A program made the translations under genes and the position numbers. From Candolleomyces eurysporus (lineage: Eukaryota > Basidiomycota > Agaricomycetes > Agaricales > Psathyrellaceae): DNA of 64,000 nucleotides. The stretch lies in assembly GCA_027579435.1 (NCBI GenBank), contig JANBPK010001190.1, forward strand, positions 186,001 through 250,000, in the 5' to 3' direction. The notes below the pieces were generated by a model, which was given only the letters and a program-made list of their open reading frames with translations, was not told the DNA's origin and made no database searches. Shown here one piece after another: positions 46,143-57,033 of this stretch (position 1 is the stretch's first letter; the number at the start of each line of letters is the position of its first letter).

Positions 46143-46435
46143 ATGCGCCCTTCTCTGCTGCTTGTTCCTGTGCTGGCCGCCTCCATGGCTCAGGCTGGTC
46201 CTATTGCCTATGGCATCTGCCAGACAGGTATGTCCAACCCTCTCTGACATTTAGAGGTAAAGTCAACGGACGCTTAACGATATCCGTTGCCGTCGCATGC
46301 TACTCTGCCGCTGGCTTCACCTTTGGCACTATTGCTGCCCCCCTCGCTCCTCCTGCTATCATCGCTTGCAACGTAGCTTTAGGTACGTGCTCGGTTGCTT
46401 GTGCCACCGTTGCCCTTTTTGCCCCGACTCCCTAA
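46143..46435 (+). CDS. Small Cys-rich secreted protein, Zygote-specific-like family
   Basis: N-terminal signal peptide MRPSLLLVPVLAASMAQA, then GPIAYGICQT, an intron, and AVACYSAAGFTFGTIAAPLA followed by PPAIIACNVALGTCSVACAT and a VALFAPTP end. The GPIAYGxCQ..ACY.AAGFTFG..ACN.A.G.C...CA spacing is that of a small family common in basidiomycetes, often annotated as Zygote-specific protein. Its function is unknown; size and Cys content suggest a secreted or cell-wall role. The intron starts at 46228 with GTATGT, but the only phase-compatible acceptor (AAAG at 46262) makes it just 35 nt, so its exact 3' border is uncertain. Confidence 0.75.
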
Positions 46436-46740
46436 ACCATTTGTTGAGTTCCGATCTCTTTCGGTGAGCATGTCGATTCAGTGTTTTTGGCTTTGACTTA
46501 CCTAGCGTTATAACAAGCCTCGTCTTTGAGCTCTCCACCATCGTCCCCGCGGCTCCAAGGAAATTTCGATATCGCCACTGCACATCGCACGTTGAACGAG
46601 ATCAAGACTTTCCTCTCTTTATCGTCGTTGACATGTCGGCTTATGAATAGCCTTCTTTGGTCTTTTTTNGAATTTGAATATTGTATTATACGGTTCCCTA
46701 ACACGTTGATTCGCGAAGTTCTAGGCCTACCATTGGTCGG

Positions 46741-46780
46741 GGGGACTGTTTTCAAGCAGGTGCGCTCAAAAACAGTCCCC
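46741..46780. repeat. Perfect 12-bp inverted repeat (hairpin)
   Basis: GGGGACTGTTTT (46741-46752) and AAAACAGTCCCC (46769-46780) are exact reverse complements with a 16-nt loop. No T-run follows that would mark a Pol III terminator. It lies ~300 bp after the stop of the Cys-rich gene. Confidence 0.75.
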
Positions 46781-46960
46781 GTTGTGTCCCNAGAAGAAGG
46801 CCTGGCACTCCGCGACACCGAATTCTGTAAGCGCTCCATCCTTTCTTTTGTAGAGGGTCGGTAGCCGCCCCGTCCCGCCTGCCAAGGTACTAAGCGTCGC
46901 GAGACCAGGGCTGGTTTCTTCTGGCCTCTGCTCGTACTCTCAGAGAGCAATTGATGACTT

Positions 46961-47048
46961 ATGGGACCCCGTAGTACTTCGAAATGCAGTCCCGATGCTG
47001 AATATGGGGCAAGTATCTTAATTGCGAGCGCGACACTACGGGGCCCAT
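46961..47048. repeat. 88-bp fold-back element
   Basis: ATGGGACCCCGTAGT (46961-46975) pairs with ACTACGGGGCCCAT (47035-47048) with a single bulged A. The 59-bp interior has no reading frame. Size and shape suit a tiny fold-back or MITE-like element; no clear target duplication. Confidence 0.5.
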
Positions 47049-47335
47049 TTTCTCTATTCTCACTTGGGTAATGAATGCTCAGTGTAACGTAGTAGAGACC
47101 ACATTTATTTCTTTGAGAAGACTTTCAGAAGCTTTGAGAATCAATAGCTTCCCGTGAATGATAGGGCAGCTTACACTCTCAAGCGCTAGTTTAATGCTCC
47201 GCTGCCACCAATAATGGCGTGGAGGGCGGAGCCGACCGACAGCAACATTATATGCCATGAAGTGACGGATGCCCGTCAGCGAAAGGACGACAATCCGACT
47301 AGAAAGTAGACCTTGTCCCCACGGCCGGTGGTAAG
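47049..47335. other. Intergenic, nothing recognised
   Basis: About 290 bp without a reading frame or recognisable repeat, between the fold-back element and the next relic. Confidence 0.3.
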
Positions 47336-47339
47336 TAAC

Positions 47340-47665
47340 TCACATTTGAGGAATCGATAGTAATAGTCTGGAGTTGCGACATTGATCGCGATTGATGAAT
47401 TCCTCCACCTCTAGCGACAGCGATTGATCAGGTTCGGCAAGATCGGAGGAACAGAAAAAAGCGACTTTCCTACTGGAAGGCTTTCATCAGTCACGGTGGC
47501 CTTTAATGGCGGGGGCGAAAGGTTCCCAGATTGTGAGGGTGTTCGTAATGTCGCTGAAAGTACTGTCGATGGTGATAGAGGCATCCGCTATCTCAACGAC
47601 GTCGTCCTGGAATTTATTTACTTGCTCGGAGGAACACATCATGGAACTCAGGGGTAAGGGCCACA
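47340..47665 (-). pseudogene. Relic of coiled-coil family exons 1-2 (psi-5)
   Basis: Minus strand reads SEQVNKFQDDVVEIADASIT then IDSTFSDITNTLTIWEPFAP and AIKGHRD, matching exon 1 of the gene ending at 53890. The following short exon is visible near 47345-47390 (CACATTTGAGGAATCGATAG), then homology stops. Confidence 0.65.
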
Positions 47666-47947
47666 GCTGTAGCCACTGTGAGTAGAACTGGCAGTGAACT
47701 CGTATCCTGGACACATTCCTTATAACCCTGAGTAGCGCCACTGCGTAGAGTCCATGGCCCTTCGGACGACAGGTAAAGGGCATGTACCACTGTATATTAG
47801 GAAGGATTGCTGGGAATCTAACAGCTCCGGGGAAGACGACATACATTATTGATCGGTGGGAGAGTCCCTTGATTAAAATTTCAATTCGGGCATTTGATCA
47901 AGTTCCGTGTAACCTTTAGTTTGGAAAATTACGGATCGACGGATGTG

Positions 47948-48033
47948 CAAGGTCATTGCCAAGGAGTCGAAAAATAAAATGGGAGGTCCAATCTTCATTT
48001 GCAGGCGACCTGGGATGTGAAAATAGACAGAGA
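47948..48033. repeat. ~85-bp dispersed repeat, second copy at 49708-49793
   Basis: Both copies read GGTCAT.GCC..GGAGTCGAAAAATAAAA, GGGA.GTCCAATC.TCATTT and CAGGCGACCTGG.ATGTGAAA. They flank the APH-like gene on both sides in the same orientation, so they could mark segmental duplication ends. Confidence 0.65.
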
Positions 48034-48151
48034 CGAGACGGGAAGGAACCAGACAGAACAAGCAGTGGGAATGATATTGCTTTGTTGCACGAAAGCGACG
48101 CATGTCAACCCCAACCATTCTACAAAGTGGATAGTGATGCGAAGAGGTGGT

Positions 48152-49010
48152 TCACCCACATCCAAACAAGACCCGCTTAGCCTTCTTGATTCCCGTAATG
48201 TCCCATGGCTCAGGCTTCGTACGCTCCATCCAATGCATCCAATCTTCATCCACAGACGGCGTCAACATGTTGGCGTATTCCCAATAGTCCGGGTACCATC
48301 CAGCGTTCTCCCAATCGACAAGAGCTAAAATACGACCGGATTTGCTGACCAAGATGTTCCGAGGAGCGATGTCGCCATGGGTGAAGACAGACTTGTTGGA
48401 GCGTGGAAGCATTTGAGGGAGATCCTGCCCGTCGCGATACGAGAGACCGTTGAATCTTACGTATCGATCGAATATACGAGCACGCACGGCTTCATCGTCG
48501 GGGAGGGGGGGNCGAAATATCGTTGGTATTGTTGCCAAGCAGGATGTCGAAACTCGGAGAGCCGTCGGCGGCGCAGCAGAATAACCCCTCCAAATTAGCA
48601 GGACGAGGGATGGTACGGATCTGAGCCACCATGTCCCAGATTTCTCGGGCGATGCGCTCCTTCGTCTTGTCGTCGTACGAGTCCCAGACCGACTGGAGAG
48701 TTTCGCCTTCGACGTAGCTCATATACAGGGTACCCGTGGGTTTGGAGTACCGGTCAACGCCGTAGGTAGAATGGTAAAACCGAGGGATGGGAACTGAAGG
48801 CAAATGCTCGCTGACGAGACGCATTGCGACCTCTTCGTTTGGTCGAACTCTGTGGCCGCACTTGACGACGACGTGTGGATCTATCTGGACGACCTTAGAT
48901 CCGCCCTGCTTGAATATTATGCGAGGCTCCATGTCCGCGTCGTCTGGACAATAGCACAATCAGCCAAGTCTACGATAAATTAGAGGGATCCTACCAGGTT
49001 TTTGAGTCAT
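48152..49010 (-). CDS. APH/choline-kinase-like small-molecule phosphotransferase
   Basis: Aminoglycoside-phosphotransferase-type fold (PF01636); in fungi these act on unknown small metabolites. A 16-nt exon 1 (49010-48995, MTQKP and one base) splices by GTAGGA..TCCAG to exon 2 at 48943. N-lobe: VVVKCGHRV with the ATP-binding Lys, and GTLYMSYVEGETLQSVW. C-lobe: FTHGDIAPRNILV (HGD plus N) and LALVDWENAGWYPDYWEYAN (Asp-Trp metal loop). All core residues are present. An N at 48512 after a G-run splits the frame; ignoring it gives continuous coding. Product ~270 residues, no signal or membrane segment. The broken twin lies 3 kb away. Confidence 0.87.
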
Positions 49011-49639
49011 GTTCGTTCGTGGTGGAAACACAAAAGAGAATGGCCGCTCCACTCCGAGATATGCGCCACTTTATGTTTTCCCATGCGCAAATTCAATCAC
49101 CGACTCTAGACCCGGAATGAATCATATTTTCCAGCTAACAAGGAAACGACTCGGATAGACCAGATTGATCCGCTTTTTAGATGTGAACAAACTAATCCCA
49201 TGCCTCATCCCAAACTGGGCCTACCCTAGGATCTAGCTCTTCAATGACCCTAGACTCGTGACCAACCTGAGAATGAGGATGGAGGGTGGAGAGGAGAGAA
49301 TCCTCGATTCGAGCTCGCTTGCGCTCGGTCACCGGTCTACAATGACCCGACGAGCCCAAAACGGTCATAATGAGTCCAACATATTGATTGTTTGGTTCAA
49401 TGTTTGCGTGCGCCACTGCTCCACATCTAGACAAATATCAAAAGCGGAGCGTGGAGCAATCTGGTCTATCGTTTCCTTGTTAGCTGTCAAAGATAGACGA
49501 GGCTTGCACCAGATATACTTCTCAGTAGCAATCGCAGGCATATCGAATGCTCCAGTCAAGCAAGCACACGACAGGGAGAGTGATGGCAGGAAGCGGACAT
49601 GCCAACATCGAATTTTGAGTTCGATCGAGTCGAGCCTCG
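49011..49639. other. Upstream flank of the APH-like gene
   Basis: No gene supported. Contains the kinase promoter and sequence that recurs, rearranged, at 35745-36008; the last ~80 bp also resemble 54010-54080 upstream of the threonyl-tRNA synthetase (GAGTGATGGCAGGA). Confidence 0.4.
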
Positions 49640-49712
49640 TCGAAATGAGATGGAGAGTAAGGTCAAACCATGGCCTACTCAGCCCATCGCTTTCCCGGAT
49701 GAGCTGCGAGGT
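49640..49712 (+). pseudogene. Fragment of TBCC 3' end (copy B)
   Basis: ATGGAGAGTAAGGTCAAACC..GGCCTACTCAGCCCATCGC aligns with the last exon of TBCC (34317-34370). Only about 70 bp remain before sequence changes to the dispersed repeat at 49708. Confidence 0.7.
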
Positions 49713-50042
49713 CATCGCCTTGGAGTCGAAAAATAAAAAGGGAAGTCCAATCCTCATTTTCAGGCGACCTGGTATGTGAAAATAGACATAGTTGGAAAAA
49801 CGGGGCTGTCGAGAGCGGGGATTTGGGCTGGACGCGACAAGGAGTGCACCGGGGTGGCCATTCTGGACGCTGTGAGGTGCGGTGGGGAATCCGATAAGGA
49901 GGATGGAGACGAGGGAGGGAAGAGTGTAACAACTTGAGCCGATTAGATTAGATCTTCCATTGATTTGTTCATCCTTTCTGTTGTACCCTCCAGGACCTTG
50001 CTCGTTTCGGGACCTCGCGTCTTCGGCCTTCTCTCTCCCCGA

Positions 50043-50225
50043 GAATAAGATGTAGAGTAAGGTCAAACCATGGCCTGCTTAGCTCATCGTTTTCCGGCTG
50101 AGTTGGCTAAAATCCTCATGTCGCTACTGCCGCCGGAGACTTCAGTATTATAGCAACAACATTTCAAACATTCTATTGTCCATATATTCAATGTACTCCC
50201 ACTAGCTCGAGCTTAAATACAGGTG
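50043..50225 (+). pseudogene. Fragment of TBCC 3' end (copy C)
   Basis: Starts AAGATGTAGAGTAAGGTC, an in-frame TAG where TBCC has CAG, and continues through the last exon to 3'UTR landmarks (TATAGCAACAAC, ATTCAATGTACTCCCACTAG). It sits beside the 3' end of the gene at 50289, reproducing the TBCC/family-gene convergent pair at 34.4 kb. Confidence 0.8.
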
Positions 50226-50288
50226 CGATCCCTCTGTTGCAACAAGGGCGATTCCGACCGGTACGAAGCACACTGGCTTGAACGTCCA

Positions 50289-51978
50289 CTAGTCGTGGTG
50301 ATGCTCGATTTGGTCAATATACCTCCCCAACCCATCCATCAGAGGCCCACAAATCGCTCGAGCCAGCTGAATCTCTTTTCTGAACCTCTGGGTCCCGAGC
50401 GAAATATTGTTGATGAAACCAAACGGTTAGATAAGAAAGTGAGGTGAACTCACTATGTTTTTAGCAGCTCCCATCCCACCTTCAATGTGTGCACAGAATT
50501 GTACCGCTTGGCTGCGAACCTGCAAAGACGCCGTCGACATGCCGGAGGAATCCTCAGTTCAGTCGTCCCTACTTCTTCAGAACGAGAAACTCACACAAGA
50601 CCAAATTTCGGAAAAGAAAATCAACTGTTGACACAGCAGTTGAAGCTCGGGCTTCCAGCTATCAAGCTTTGCCAGAAGCCGAAGGATGCCATGTTGTTCC
50701 AAGTTGCGCAGGGATTGTTGGGCGTCTCTGAGTTCTTTGACTTTAGCTGGTAAACGTGTGACATTGTCAAATTATTTCCTTGATGATTGGACCAATTAAA
50801 CTCACCCTCGCGTTGGGCTTGGAGGACTTGGACAACGTTGGGGAATGCACGCATCCCGATGAACTAACGGAACGGAAGCGTCGCAGATCAGAACTAAAAC
50901 TGGAATTTTAACAGGACAACCTACCAATAAAGCAGACCCTGCGATTGCCAAAGATTCCTTGGCTTCTCTAATCTGTAGCCGTCGGAGTCAGTTCAAGCCG
51001 TCAATGAACGAACGACATCGGACTCACCTTTCGGTCAAACCTAGAATCGGCGACCGTACACATCAACCAAATTAGCTGCCGTTCCGAAAAAAGGGGTGAG
51101 CGAAAATGGCCACGCACTCCTCAATCTGAGCAAGAAGGTTATTGATCTGGGTTTTCAACACATTCGCTGTCAAGGACGGTACCAATCCTTTGGAAGCGAC
51201 CCATCCCCCAAACCTTTCCACAAAGTGTGCGACGGCGCGCTTGAATTCAAGGAGGGAACGTGACATCTCGTCCGAGCGGTCTTGGCTTTCGTTCTAGGTA
51301 TACCATTCAATTGAATCAGTCATTTCATTACCTAGACTGCAGAAAGAAGAAACGCACGTACCGTAAACTCTCCCAAGGCCTTGATTGCTTCCAAACGATC
51401 CTCGTCCGTCTGAATGTTTTCTACTTTATCAAGGTAGACCTGGTCAAAGCCTAGAAGATGGTGAGCGTCTGGCCACAACAACGAGACCGAAAACGCACGC
51501 CTAAGAACGTCCTTAGTATCGTTCCCCACCTTACACGAAAGCTTCAAAAGGTCCTCCCATCGCTGTAACAACCAGAAAATCAACACCAGTAAATCGAAAA
51601 AATACCATCTACCAAGACCAAACTCACGCCCTTGAAGGTGAGACTCTGTATCCCGAACCCCATCAACTCGAGGCCAACTTGAAACGACCAAGCAGCGGCC
51701 AAATCGGGACTTTGAAAAGTCTGAGCAATGCCGTCAAGCGTAGCGTCGACCGCCCTCGCTGCGCTCCCAACACCGCTCAGCTTCTCTTCAAGATCTTCCA
51801 AAGTATTGATATGCTCAATCGCAGTATCAACAAACTCGTACTTGGTGTCGGTGGAGAACCCGTTTTGGTTCCACTGCTTGACGACAGCAGCCTGTTGAGC
51901 AATGGCGGCAGCAGCCTGCTGGGCAACTGCAGCCTGTTGGGCAGCACGAAGAGCTGCAAGAATTTCTGGGGATGCCAT
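50289..51978 (-). CDS. Coiled-coil protein, alpha pore-former-like family (member 5)
   Basis: Start MASPEILAALRAAQQAA, with an Ala/Gln-rich insertion (AAAAIAQQAAVVKQW) not seen in other members. Exon 1 continues VDTAIEHINTLEDLEEKLSG to ~51630. Next come ~51565-51505 (RWEDLLKLSCKVGNDTKDVL), FDQVYLDKVENIQTDEDRLE (~51455-51362), LLEFKRAVAHFVERFGGWVA (~51265), a membrane-type stretch (EAKESLAIAGSALL, ~50980-50930), and C-terminal coils ending HHHD-TAG at 50289. Frames are open in every exon I can trace, so it is probably intact. Sister of the gene at 36352. Pore-forming role is inferred from architecture only. Confidence 0.6.
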
Positions 51979-52363
51979 GAGTGTGAACAATCGAAAGGAC
52001 AAGTAATCAGCAAAAGTATTCGGTGGTGCTCCCTTTATGCGAATCAAATGAGATCAGTCGCATTAACGAATGTCACAATGGCAATGGAAGTTCTCCAGAT
52101 AGACTAAAGGGCTGGGGTCGTATGACTATGGCAGTGTATCTCGCCGGTGACTTTCGCATGGAATATCTTCTCCGAGTTTGGCAGATCGGAAAGGAAGACA
52201 TTTATCTGGTGGTCAGCGGTTCAATTGCCAGTGGGGAAACGTAAAGAATACGGACGACGTTTGCTTAATTTGTGATCAGGAACTATTGTACACCGGCGTT
52301 TCGAATTACGTGACAAGGAATCGGCGAAAGATCGTTCAAACAACTTATGGACGCGTAGAATCT

Positions 52364-53890
52364 TCAGAACAAGTTGGTGGTACTTTGGAGCTGAGCCTTG
52401 TACTTCTCCAATCCATCGACGAGCGGGATGCACACAAGTCTCGCGAGTTTAATCTCTGACTTGAATCGCTGGGGGAGCCAGTCAGTATGCCAATCAACAG
52501 AACAGTACCCAGAAACTCACCTTGTTGGTAGCGGCTTCCAGCCCACCTTGAATGTGATCGCGGAATTGGAGTGTCTGGCTACGGACCTAGCGAGGAGTTA
52601 GCAAGTCCCTCAGAGTCGGGGCAAGTAGACTTACAGAAGCCCACGTTTCAGCGAATAGAACTAGCTTATCACAAACGAGAGCGATGTTGGGCTTCCAGGC
52701 GTCGAATGCGGCCTTTGCTTGGCCAAGCAGTTGCTGTTTGGCTTTAATGGCCTCCAGTCGGCTTTGCTTGCCTTGGAGTTCATTCGCTTTCTCTGTAATT
52801 CTGAGTGAAGAAGAATACCTCGGAGACGTCTGGGGGAATGCCTACCTCTCCGTTTGGACTGAAGTGATGCAAGAACGCCACCAGCCACAGCCAAGCCAAT
52901 GAACTGAAAGAACACATCAGCGTTGATCTCTGACTAGGGTAGATGCAGCTCACAAATAGGAAGCCACCTGTAATGGCCATGGCCAATTTCGCGTCTCTGA
53001 TCTGTAATAGGGTCAATTATGCTTAGAGCTCTTGGATCGGCTTGAAGCGGACCAACCTTGGCGTCCAAGCTATGTGGAGATATGATTAGAACTGTGCATT
53101 GAGCGAATGAAAACTCTCAGACCTTTCTATCTCGCCTTGGAGTCTGTTGATATCGTCTCGCAACTGATTGGCCTCTCCACTGAGAGCAGTACCTTGGTCG
53201 GCGACCCATTGGTCGAAGCGCCTGACAAAGTCCTCGATATCGCGTTTGATACCTAGGAACCCTTGGGACATTTGCACAGAGCCGTCATGCTTTTCCTCCT
53301 GGCGCGCTGTTCAGTGGTCAGGGGAGCGGACGAGAGGAGAAACACGCACAGTAAACTCTTGCAGCGCCTTGATGGCAGCCTGGCGATCTTCTTCAGTCTT
53401 GATGTTCTCAACCTGAGTGAGGTAGATCTTATCGAAGCCTGTAACGAGGTCAGCGACAGTATCGAAGTAGATATGGAACAACATACGTTTCAGGAACTCG
53501 ATAGAGTCTGTCGCGACATCAATGGATTGATGAAGGCAAGTCCTCCACCTCTACGGTGGGGATGGGTCAAGGCAGGAAGAGTGAGGACAAGGTCACAAAT
53601 ACCTGCTGGAATTCCTTCCATTGGTCATGATAGCCTTTGATGCCAGAAGCGCTGGATCCCAGCAACTTGACGATCCAGTCAAAGGCGCGACCAATGTCGC
53701 TAAAAGTCTTGTCGATGGTCATGGAGGCATCCGCTATCTCGGCGATGTTGGCCTGGAATTTCTTGACCTGCTCGCTGTCGTTCAGCTGAGCGATGGCATC
53801 GTCGACGAACTGTTCGCGCTCGGACTCGGTCGGGCCCTCCTGCTGCCAACGGAGGAGAGTGGCCTGAAACTCGGGGGTAAGGGTCGCCAT
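52364..53890 (-). CDS. Coiled-coil protein, alpha pore-former-like family (member 6)
   Basis: Start MATLTPEFQATLLRWQQEGP, exon 1 to ~53605 (SEQVKKFQANIAEIADASMT, FSDIGRAFDWIVKLLGSS). Further exons: ~53560-53480, FDKIYLTQVENIKTEEDRQA (~53440-53352), a coil with GFLGIKRDIEDFVRRFDQW (~53290-53120), a hydrophobic pair of exons (LAMAITGGFLF, then FIGLAVAGGVLASLQSK, ~53000-52860), and C-terminal helices ending TTNLF-TGA at 52364. Two back-to-back Gly/Ala-rich hydrophobic segments fit a membrane hairpin, as in ClyA- or Hbl-type proteins. No signal peptide. Divergent from the threonyl-tRNA synthetase, with ~210 bp between start codons. Confidence 0.65.
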
Positions 53891-54101
53891 TGAGTTCTGC
53901 GAGTCCAGGAGAGCTGGACGCGTTTATAGACGGCAGATGCGCCGGTCCCAGGTAGATTGGATCATGGCCCGCTGAGCAACAGAAAGGGCAGCCGGGAATA
54001 TGAGAGCCCCGGAGGTGGGAGAGTGATGGCAGGAGGACGCGCCAATATATTCGAATTTCCGGGATTTTTGATCGAGTCATTTGTTTTCTGCGTGACCTCC
54101 A

Positions 54102-57033
54102 ATGCTGCGTCTTCGATTAGCCAGGGCGATTCCTGGTCTCTCCCGTCTTCCTCCTCCTTATCCGATTCCCCATCGCTGTCGTCTCCATCTCACAGCGTCC
54201 AGAATGGCCTCCCCGGTCCACTCCTCGTCCCATCCAGCCCAAATACCCGCCCTCGATAGCCCCCATGCCTCCGACGCCGCCAAAAAGCCCAAGGACAAGA
54301 AGCCCAAGGCTGCCGCCACTGCAGCATCGGGCCACCCCCTCGAGGTGCGGTCATATCCCCAGCCACGCTCTCGTATCCTCTAGTGACGTTGCGCCAGCTC
54401 CAACCCCCNGCCCGAGTTTTTCGATCATCGTATTAAGATGTTCGAGCAGCTCAAGGCCGAGTACGATGACTGGGTAAAAGGTGTGTTCCTATCTGGTGTT
54501 TCTGCTAACTACGTCTCCAACACTCTGCTGGATAGCCCAGCCCCGGCAGGAAATTACGGTCACCCTGCCAGATGGCTCGGAACGGAAGGGAACCAGCTGG
54601 GAAACGAGCCCAATGGATATTGCAAAGGAGGTGTCCAAGAGCTTGTCGGAACGTATCGTTATCGCCAAGGTGAGTCCCAGTTCACTCCTCCGAGGTCGGT
54701 ATGGCTCAAACCTGTCCAGGTGGACGGCGACCTATGGGATCTCGACCGCCCCCTCGAGAAATCTGTAAAACTTGAGCTACTCGATTTCGAGCACCCAGAA
54801 GGTTCTTACAAGTCTTCTTATTCGCTGCTCAGACTCTTATCCTTCCCCAGGAAAAAGGGTCTTTTGGCATTCCTCCGCACACGTCCTTGGCGAAGCCGCA
54901 GAGAAGCACTACGGTTGCCACCTCTGCCTCGGTCCTCCGACGGACGACGGTTTCTTCTACGAAATGGCCATCCCCGACCGACCAGTCACCAATGCCGACT
55001 ATCCCGCTCTCGAAAAACTCTCGGAAGGCGCAGTGAAGGAGAAGCAAAAGTTTGAACGATTGGTTGTATCCAAAGAAAAGCTCTTGGAGATGTTCCACGT
55101 ATGTATTCAGTCTGGTGATAACATCGATACCTCCTAACGCCCTACCAGTACAACAAANTTCAAAAAGTATCTCATTGAGACTAAGGTTCCCGATGGCACC
55201 TCCACGACTGTATACCGTTGCGGACCTATGATTGATCTCTGCGTCGGTCCTCACATCCCTCACACTGGCAAAATCAAGGCGATGATGGTCACCAAGAACT
55301 CGGCTTCATACTTCCTCGGCGACGCAAACAACGAGTCTCTGCAGCGTATCTACGGTATCTCCTTCCCCGACAAGAAGCAGTTGTCCGAATACAAGGTATT
55401 CCTCGCCGAGGCCGCCAAGCGCGACCATCGCAAGATTGGAAAGGACCAAGAGCTTTTCTTCTTCAACGAACTCAGTCCTGGAAGCTGCTTCTTTTTGCCT
55501 CACGGTACCAGGATCTACAACGCATTGGTGGAACTCATGCGCGAGGAGTACTTTAAGCGTGGATACCAGGAAGGTACGTGGACGATTACTGTTCTCGTGA
55601 GTCCAAAATTAACCTCGACCGAATAGTCATTTCGCCCAACATGTACAACTCGAAACTTTGGGAGACCTCTGGCCATTGGCAAAACTACAAGGACGACATG
55701 TTCCTTCTGGACGTCGAAAAGGAGAAATGGGCACTGAAGCCTATGAACTGCCCTGGTCACTGCTTGATCTTTGACTCGAGAGATCGAAGTTACAAGGAGC
55801 TTCCTATCCGCATGGCAGAGTTCGGTATCATTCATAGGAATGAAGCCAGCGGTGCCCTCACTGGTTTGACTCGTGTCCGCAGATTCGTACAGGACGACAC
55901 CCATGTATTCTGCATGCCATCACAGGTCCGTCAAACAACTGGGGTTACATGCGCTTCGGAATTGGATGGTTGACAATTTGACTATATGCAGATTGAAGAG
56001 GAGATTAACGCCTTGTTCGATTTTATGCAACACATTTATGGCTTGTTTGGCTTTGAGTTCCACCTGGAGCTCTCCACACGTCCCGACAACTATCTTGGTA
56101 CTGTCGAAACTTGGGACACGGCAGAAGAGGTGGGTCATAGGTGTGCTTTGATGACCCACATCCCGAGGTGCTGACCCGATCGCGTAGCAACTCAAACAAG
56201 CGCTTGAGAAGCAATACCCGGGCAAGTGGGAGATTAACCCAGGAGACGGTGCTTTCTATGGCCCCAAGATCGACATCACCATTCGAGATGCTCTGCGTCG
56301 TTCATTCCAGTGTGCTACAATCCAGCTGGACTTCCAGCTTCCGGAACGCTTTAATTTGAAGTACCGATCAGCAGACGAGGCTGCTAATAGGCCTGTCATC
56401 ATTCACCGAGCCATCTTAGGAAGCCTGGAGCGCTTCATTGCCATCATCACCGAGCACTTTGCTGGGAAATGGTGGGTCTCATTTACCAGGACCCCCTAGA
56501 AACCAAACTAACATCTCTCCTCTCCATAGGCCCTTCTGGCTCTCGCCTCGTCAAGTCCTCGTGATCCCCGTCGCCGCTCCATACGTACGCATCCTCCACA
56601 CCATTTACTTTGCAAGGCAGTGCTGACCTGCAAAATTTCACCTTGGCCTTACAGAAAGCCTACGCAGCGGAGATTACTGACCGTCTGACCTCCCTTGGCC
56701 TGCATGCCGACGTAGATAACGGCGAGAACACCCTCCCCAAGAAAATCAGGAATGGAGAGATCGCGCAGTACAACTTTATCCTTGGTATGTGTTCCATGTT
56801 TTACAGCTTTGTTTTTTCGGCGCGCGGGTAGCTGATAGATATCGTTCGTAGTTGTTGGCCAAGAAGAACTGGACGCAAAGGCTGTGAACGTCCGTAACCG
56901 CGACGATGTCGGCACCAAGGGCAAGGACAAGATGGTTCCATTAGAGGAAGCCCTTTCGAAACTAGTATCGCTCAAGAAAACAAGGAGTCTGGAGAACAAG
57001 CTGGTTTTGATTTTTTTTNNCTTGCACTCGTAA
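54102..57033 (+). CDS. THS1: Threonyl-tRNA synthetase (possible dual-targeted)
   Basis: Charges tRNA-Thr. Exons: 54102-54344, 54398-54480, 54536-54669, 54720-54801, 54851-55098, 55149-55573, 55627-55925, 55992-56129, 56188-56471, 56530-56584, 56655-56784, 56852 to stop. Domains: TGS ([20 protein letters not shown]), editing domain ([36 protein letters not shown]), class II core motif 2 ([17 protein letters not shown]), MNCPGHC, motif 3 region ([20 protein letters not shown]), and the anticodon domain. The long start adds [20 protein letters not shown], a mitochondrial-type leader, before the usual cytosolic start at 54204. Ns at 54409 and 55158 are spurious insertions. The stop is uncertain because of a T-run with NN at 57019. 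Confidence 0.93.

Noticed and set aside
45953..46435. 160-codon reading of the Cys-rich gene from an upstream Met
   Set aside because: It reads through the signal-peptide exon in the wrong frame; the spliced model from 46143 gives a proper signal peptide and family motif.
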